Of a DNA stretch of 64,000 nt, positions 37,101 to 46,100 are shown piece after piece. The notes below the pieces were generated by a model that searched no databases, was not told the origin of the DNA, and saw only the letters and a list, made by a program, of their open reading frames with translations. Position 1 is the stretch's first letter. Every line of letters begins with the position of its first letter. The position numbers were made by a program, and so were the translations under genes. The DNA comes from Oegoconia quadripuncta (Eukaryota > Arthropoda > Insecta > Lepidoptera > Autostichidae). The DNA lies in contig OX438751.1 in the NCBI GenBank assembly GCA_949316235.1, positions 3,558,413 through 3,622,412 on the forward strand, read 5' to 3'.

Positions 37101-40100
37101 GGTCTGTACATTCGATCTTATGGCTTTCGCATATTTGTCGTTTCGATTAAATGGCCCATCGGGTAAATGACGTTTCATTCATATGGCACTTCGATTATCT
37201 GGCGTCGCACAAATGGCTTTCGAAATCGGGTCCTAAACCCTATCAAAAAAGTGTAGTAGGTACTGAGCCGCGAGTGCTTCAAATCCGACTGCGCAACGAG
37301 TATCTGTCTATTTATTACTTAGGAACTTATCTAATGGTTTCGTAAAGTACCTAAGTACGTTGGAATATGGGTAGAACACCGAGCCTGCAGTAACACCATG
37401 CAGTTCTGCAGTGGTTACTTAAAGTATGACTAAAGACTAAAGTCTCTTGACTGATTTCACACTGTTTTCAGGATCTGCCCAATTGGACCCGGGCGAAACC
37501 AGCTTGGGGTCGGCCAATGGGTCCGCCGGGTCAGGATACGAGAGTGACCTGCGCCGTTCAGGCTCTGATGGCAGTTGGGAGCAGAAGCCTTCTAAATACG
37601 GAATCTTAACCAGAAAGGTATAACATGTCGCACTACAAAGCAAAGGCTTTCAATCTTAACATCGGGTTAATAGTATAATACATACATAAAGTCACGCCTG
37701 TTACACGCCAGACCACAAAATACATATAAAATAATAATAACTCCATAACCAATATGGTTTGTACAGTCAGCAACACATTAAGGTAGCAGGTCTTTATTTA
37801 TAAATATATTATAGGTAGGGAAAATTGTAAAGGGAAATTGTTATTTAAGTTGTAACTGAAATTTATCTATCATATTATGACATGATAGACATAAATGCAT
37901 AAAGGAAAATATAAAAACATCCAACCAAGACCCTCCAAACAATATCACAACCTTAAATGTGTTGCCGATGTGATTTGTATTCCATTCTTTTTAATGTGTA
38001 TTTTGATATGTGTGTACCTACAATAAAGTGTTAAATAAAGAAATGCTCTCATGTAAATCTGATTAAAATGATGATGCACTCCGGAGATAGAGTGGAACCT
38101 TACTGAAGTCGCTTGTTGTTACCAATTTTTGGTGGTTCAGTTATTTCACTTCAACGAGTTTAGAGATACGATAAACAGAAACTTATTATGAAATCATATT
38201 AGTATGTCGTAGATGGGCGGGTAGCCGTTGCTAGCGACCGGGACGGTGCCAGTCGCGTGGTAAAGGGTGGCTCGGGTAATGGCAACATTATTGCAAGCTA
38301 CTATAGGCGAAAAAACAACGTATTCACATTCGATTATGATCATGGAACCCGAGATGCTTACTGGTGAAAAGTAAACATATGCACGCCCCCTCATGCCATA
38401 CAACTTGTCCCTCGCGTGCAGTCTGTGGAATTCAGCCGGACCTAGTCTATAATTCGTCCTTGCTCAAATCCCATGATCACCTTCTTATTAACTAATGATT
38501 CACCGGATTCTTCCATGCGTCGGTGATAGTAGGTAATCAGAATCACTCACAGTCGGTGATGAGTTCAGTGGAGCTCCGACTCCTTTGAAAGCTGGTAGCA
38601 AAGTCCCTTCTATTTCGATGTGCAGACTTTATATTACTGTCAACGTCGTCACCGCGCCGCTTCCGGCGATACCAGCGCCACCATACTTCCCATTAACCGC
38701 GTATTATGATAATCATTTGACCGTTCGAATAATGAATTCTATCGCTAATTTATCGCTATCTACGACAAGTATATCTATTTGGATGATAATCAATTAGTTT
38801 TTCAACCTCAAAGCATGGAAGGCCAAGTGGAAGGTATTTGATGCACATATAATATATTTATTTATGTGGGTAAAGAGATGCTACCCATTGTTGATGCCTC
38901 ATTCATGCAACTGCAGCACAATGTCAGGATATGCTTCATCTGAATAATAAATATGTAATGAGATCACAAACAAAACAATACCTATCTATGACAATAAAAT
39001 ACATACATAGGTACGTAATATCACGCACAACCTCTATCCCAAATGGGGTGGTCCTCTGACCACCATGGGACTAATGTTTGGTACATCTCTATGTACCAAA
39101 CATTAGCGGTTGGGTGTGCCAAACATTAAAAGTTTAACGCTTGAAACAACATCCACGTTTCACCATTCGCATTACACAGAAATGCACACGTGACAATGGG
39201 TGAGCCCATCGCCTTTACAACGTGCCAATCTATAGATGTTTTTTTTTGGTGGAAAGTCCCATAGTCACCTTTTACTACGTCCACGGGAAGAGACGGGTTG
39301 GTTGTAGATAGATAGATAAAGCCTTTATTTGTTTCCACAGACACACACATACATTTAGCTTATATATCTACATATTGATACACAGATAAGGTGACACATC
39401 TACAACAATAACATAATATTGTAACACTAATGCATGTGTGTGCTGCAGCAGTACAAATGGATCATAGCTCAGCGTATTAGATTGCTCATTGAGCAAAACA
39501 CTGATTTTCAGCTATCCCCTAAGGAGCAGGGCAACTTGGAACTTGGTTGTATACTTTTCTCGAGCCGAAATCACAGCCCATGAGATTAAATTACAGATTC
39601 AAAACACATTCTGCTGTGTTCATGAATGTGCTTTGATGTCTTACCAATCTTTCCAGATATCAGGCAAAAGCATCCAGTTCCTCCTATGTCCTACATGCGG
39701 CTACGAGACACAGCTCCCTCTGGGAGGGATATCGGCCCTCCCGCTCAACTATATTCTGCTGAGGAAGATGGTGTCTGCCGGCCAGGAAGACAGAGCCAGC
39801 GTGCTGTGCGATCTATGTAATTGTGACAATAAGGTAACTTACTTCATGTGATGTATTAGTTATGGATTCGATTTAAGTGTTAGACGCCGTTTTACTAAAT
39901 AAATAAATATCTTTGCACATACACACAGCGACATCTAGTTCCACACTAAGCAACTAGGCTTGTATTATGGACACCAGATGGTTGATAAACTACACAAATA
40001 CGTTTTTTTTTTGTAAATAAATACATAAACAAATGAAAAACATCCATAACTCGGGAGCACATGTCTGTATTCACCAAACATATGCCCCTAGCGGGATTCG

Positions 40101-43100
40101 AACCCGCGACCTTTTTATAGCAGTCAGAATTTTTAACCACTACACCAAACAGGTCGTCGTCGTCGTCGTCGGAATACTACATTGTCCATGAGATATGGAT
40201 CGTGAGCTCTATAGTATGCCACATATCGATGCATCAAAATCCCTAAAAACCATATGCTCCAACGATCAAGACCGAGAAGCATCTGATTGACGACCTTGAA
40301 TGAATGAATGAATGATTTTTTTTGCAATTTCGATGGAGCACACATAGAAAATTGGTTCGTGTCTACTTCAACATTTATTCATACTCTATAATTCAAAATA
40401 TACAAATAATATAATAATAGAAAAATTGAAGAAAACCAATCAACCCGAAGACAATCAAAAGCAAAGTAGAAAACGTATTCAGGATCGTCGCTCGCTACCA
40501 CGTGGGACCTCATCTTCACTTAACATCAAGAGTGACTGAGGTGAAGTACGAACCCCTTGTGCATAAAAAAAAAAACCCTAAATACTGCCATAAGACTGAC
40601 CGACTCTCAGTTGCACGTATCCAACCGGCATTGTTGACGATCTACATACACCTCTTCAATAGTTTTAATATTGAGTTGAAGCTGAGTTATTGTCTTTCCT
40701 AGACTCAAACCCAGTTCGCGTGGCAGGTGTCCATACATTATAGGTATTGACAAAAATATCTAGAGCTCGTAAAAATTTTATTATACTTACGTTAAGAGAA
40801 TAGAACACAATTATATTAAAAATAATTGTCGTTGATTCATATGCATGGGTATTTTAAGCAGACCCCTCTTGAAACAACACATGTTTGCCACTCATGCGCA
40901 AACGGAACTGTTCAAGACAGGAATGAGTGATTTCAACAAAATACCCCATTCGTTTTGTATGCTTCGTTTGAATTTACTCTTGAATATTTGTCGTTGGTCA
41001 TTAGAGGCTGATTATTTTTATCTAGAATGTCTAATTCCAATTTCTTGAAATTTTAGTTTATACTAAAAAATACAAATTAATCTATATAAGTACCTACCTA
41101 CACACCAAAACTAAAAATACATATATACATAAATAGAAAAAAAATGAGCAAACCAATCAATTAACTGTAGTAGTACTTATTACCTAAATAAAAAATATTA
41201 TAACCCATTAAATTCAATTTCAAAGCGTGCTTTTGATAGTGTTAAAAAAGTTATCTACGCAATACAACATTGTATTATCCAACACCTACTCATATTTATG
41301 AAATCGTACTTTAACAAGTTTAAATTATATTTTTTACTTATCTAAATCATAGAATTAGGAAGTACTTCAACGACAAAGACAATAAGTTTATGAGCTAAAT
41401 CAAATAAGTAGATAGATAAACGTTTATTTGTTTATCCAGCCACATACATACATTAAATAATATTTATGAGTATAGTTAATACAAAAGTAGTATACCTAAT
41501 TTTAGACTACAGTACAGTAATAAAAACCAGATAAAGGTAGCTTAACCTTAGTATGTACTAAGTGGGCACTTTGTTGAGGAAGCACGCAAGTTTAAATATG
41601 TAGACAGCATTTTACAAAACATGGCAATAAAAAGAGAATATATAAAAGTACAAACAAAACATAGGTATAAAAAGTATGTGTGTGCTGCAGTGGCACAAAT
41701 GGGCCATAGTTTCTGGCAGACAGACAGATACCGAGGTGATTGCATCAACATATCAGGCACAGGACGTTTGACCGGTTGGAAGCGACCTGCAATCACTACG
41801 TAGTCCACTCACAGCGACTCAATTGTTTCCTTTTTTTTTGATTTTGATAAGGAATTCTAAAAAAACAACTTTTGTGCAAACCAGCGACGACCTGTGCTTC
41901 AATGTAACGTTGCTTGGCCAAACAGCCACTTCATAAGGGCCTTAAATCTCCATTTCCATTCCCAGGCAGAGAACCGTTGCAACCAATGCCTCGTCAGCAT
42001 ATGTTCATCATGCGGAGAAGCCCACGGCAGACAAAAGTCCACAGCCAGACATTCCCTCCACCCCCTCGATTCTAGCCCCGCGAGATTCTGCAGCCAACAC
42101 CCCAAGGCTGAGCTGAGCGTGTACTGCGCTACCTGTCAGCAGGTTTGTATCTATCTACCTACTCTGCCAAAGAGCTTCAAATATATTTTCTAAGAGATGC
42201 TCGTAGCACATAAATTTCTAAATACAATGGAAAATGCTTCAATCACTTTTTGAGGGTGTAGGATTTTTTGGTAATTGTAAGGAAAGAGGTCTTCACGAAG
42301 ACAAATGTCAGAAAATGTACGGCAAGAGTGGCAGGTCGTGAGAGAGTAACTGTATCAGTACCTAGTCCACCTCTTGTAATGTTTTTGTACTTTCCTATTC
42401 CAGGTTATAACCACCTACTGTAACTCTTTTAAGTTACGTGTTTCCCCGTTCAAAGTAGACGGTGACAATTGTATGTATACACGAAAATAAGTACGAAATA
42501 AGGATTTCCATGTCTCCCAATACAGGAAATACAGCCAATGCTACGTAGAAAAATCATGTAAAATCCTCCACTTGCTGCGAGACTTACAATCACGCTCTGT
42601 TCATTTCAATTGAAATATATTTAATATGCGTTTTGCAAGCACTTCCATCCCGCCTGACTGACACTTTCAAGACTCTTCATTTATGAATCCTCTGCCATTG
42701 GATCCCCAGCAACGCTCACATTTCTAGGGCTTAATTTTACATGGCATCCAGATCCATTTCATAAAATTATTATGCTGGAAAGTTGAAAGCAGTAAAATAG
42801 CGAATTTTACAGTCAGTCAGAACAGTCCTCCTTATACGTATGAATCACCGAACTTGCATTACTCTAAGCTAGAATAACGCCATCACAAAGAGTTTAGATA
42901 GTTCATATTCTCTTTTTAAACAGGTCGTATGCCGCGACTGCTGCCTCATATCCCACTCTGGGCACGCTTTGGCGAACGCGTCACGCGCCGCGGCCGAACG
43001 CGCCCGCTTGTTGCGTGACGCGTGTGAACGCGCGAGGCACGTGCCGGGTAACGTTGAGCGCGCTACCAGGAATCTGAATGTGCAGGCTGTGGAGGTAGAT

Positions 43101-46100
43101 GTAAGTCTGCTAGAGATGTGCCACCAGGAGTTGTAACTACAGCCTTTATATCTGCAGTGGAGGAGAAGGATACGAGATATATGGGAAAACTATCAATCAA
43201 GACATCAAATATTACTTCTATGCAACCTAACCTACTAAATATATATATTTAAAAAATATAACTATAACCCTTGCATGCTGAATACATTAACTATTACACG
43301 GGATATATAAGCAAGTTTTCGTCTAAGTACTTAATACTTAGGTTCATAAGACCAATTCCAGTTACTTAGCAATCTTATTTGGATACGTCAAGGAATTCCG
43401 CGTAGGCACAGATAGACTCTAGAGTCTGTCGATGTCCAGAGAGACAGCGAGTTTTTTACATGTTTACTGTTCCAGACCCAAGCCTCTCGAGTGGAAGCCG
43501 AAGTGCAAACCTGGGCAGATCAATACCGGCGGGCAGTAGAGGCTCATGGTCGGTCGCTGTGTACAGCTGCAGCTCGTGCTAGATCACGGTACAGAAAGAG
43601 AGTAGAGGACCAGAGCAAGGAGTTAGATAACAGAGCCCAACAGTCGATGGATGCTGTTAAATTCGCTGAGGAGGTAAGAATAAATTAATTCGACTGTTTC
43701 ACAGAGATCTCAATGTCAAAAAGTTCAATTTAGAATAAATGTTACTGAAAGTTAAATATGTTATTAACCTCCGACGCAAAAAGAGGAGTGTTATAAGCCT
43801 ATATCTGACTGTGTGTATTTGTGTCTGCCTGTGGCATAGTAGAGCCAAAACGGCTGAAATGAAAACGGCAGTTTACTTTCAAAAGTTAGTGCCTAACTTC
43901 ACCTAAGATCAGGTGTGATTGAGGTCAAGTACAAACCTGTCGTGCATAAAAAAAACCATGTTTGATGGAAATCGGTTGAGCAGTATCCAAGATATAAACT
44001 CTTTATCTGGACATGATCATTGGTTCTCACGGGGGATTTCTAAATTTCAAATTTTTAGTGGTGCAGTATTGTTCACCTTTTTTAGAAAAGACCTTCTTGC
44101 TGACTTTTTTCCACCAAGAAATAAAATAAGAGTGGCTTTTTTCTGAAATTTGCAACGGTAAAATCATTCTTCTCTGTAGGAATCCCACGTTAGGAAGTTG
44201 AATAGTCAATTGACCTTGACTGTTATTATACTTATTTCTTGACAGTTGTTATCAGAAGCCAAAGAAGATGAGCTTCTCTCCCTCAGCGGCGCAGTTCTTC
44301 GACGCCTCGAGCGTCTTTCAGAGCTTCAACCGCTCTCGGAGCTCCCGCGCTGCGAGCTGCGCTTCGCCCCCACTGCGACCGTCGCGAGTAACTTCACGCT
44401 GTTCGGGCGGCTGCTGACACACGCGCCTGATGCTGAGAAATGTTTGCTTACAACTGAAGGTAAGTATCTATAACCCTTACAGTTGGAACACTTCATAGAG
44501 AAGTTTTGGATCGATGGCAGCTGTTATTAGGATCTAGAGTGAACCGACCGGTTACCCTTCGAATCTCGAGAATCACTAACTGTAAGGAGAAGGAAGGCTT
44601 CTTAAGATGTGGTATAATAGTCCCGCTTCTGTCACACGGCTTGAAGATATCATCATCGGCTTCAGCCGCTTTCGGAGTCTGCGTAACGACCTCCGGAAGC
44701 TGAGAGATACCTACCTTGTGTTGATATGTCTATAGGAGTATGGCTCATTATTAACGCTTCGAGATCTAGGGTGATAGACAGTTTAGAATTTCTCGAGCAT
44801 AATTGTTAAGCTTCACCCAAGCTGGACTCGCAATTTGAGCAGCTTAAGTACACAAAAATATATTTAATTGTTTAAACTCATAGCCTCCTCCATAAGTTTC
44901 GCTTGCCCCCGAGCATATTCAGGTTTTTCTGCATCTGATACAGAACAATGTCTAGATGTACAAAAGTCTGCTTTTGAAGTCCCGTCCGCCCCACTTCGAT
45001 CAGGACTGTCATTAATTCACATAATGTGGGTTGTCTACGTCTAGCCGTCTCTAATCTCACAACCGATGTTCTTTGGAGATAGCGAGGAGTGGAGACCAGT
45101 CTTAGAAAACGTAGCGATGCCCATCTACTAGAACTGGTGGAAACTGTGAATCGAAATACGAGTTCAGTTGCACTACGCCCCCTAGGAGAGGCCTGTACCC
45201 GACCTGGATTAAGATAGGCTGATGAGGCAGTTCCTACCTCTACGGCTGTACATTAATTTCTTCTTACAACGGTACCAGTAAAACTTGTTTTTGCAGGTCT
45301 TCAAGATCTAAGAGTAGATTGTCAGCACGAAGCAATTCTGGAGCTTCGAGACAGCAGCGGTGAACGCATCTGGTGTGGAGGCGAACAGGTCGGTATTGTT
45401 GAACATGATCAGCTGTGCCCAGCAGTAGGCCAATGAGATATCATTATAATTTTGGTTCCAGGTCGCTGGTTACTTCAGACGCCGCGACTCGAGCGCTAGG
45501 CCAGCGATCGCTCAAGTCACCGATCGGACGGATGGCACGTATACCATTGCCTTTACGCCCTCCAGTCCAGGGGCGTATCTACTGGCTGTGACATTGAACA
45601 ATAAACCAATTAAGGTATGTGATGCATTGCCTGGTGAACGAGAACCTACAGGTACCAAAATCATTTATAAAATTATATTTAAATGTAGATAAACTAGCTA
45701 AAGATATCGGTGTAGGTAGACTTGGACAATCAGCTGCGCTTCGCTGCACATATTGAAAAAATTACTTACCTCCAAACCATACAATGGTATTTCTTATATA
45801 CCTGAAAACTGAAATTTAGTATAGTTAGAAGCATGTTTAGAATCGATTCTGGCTATGAAAATATGGGATTATTTATTTTCCTTAATTATACAAGCGGAAA
45901 CATGACAAACACTACGTACCAACTGAATTCGCAATAATTTCGGTTTTAGTTTCGGAGGGGGGTTACGGTTTCAAGAAAATAAAACGACAAAGAAGTGAAT
46001 GAATGAAATGACATTAATACCTATTTAAAAAAAAAAACAGATTTATTATAAATATATCCACTACTTCATTCGCATCAATTGCTACCCCATATAGTGAATA

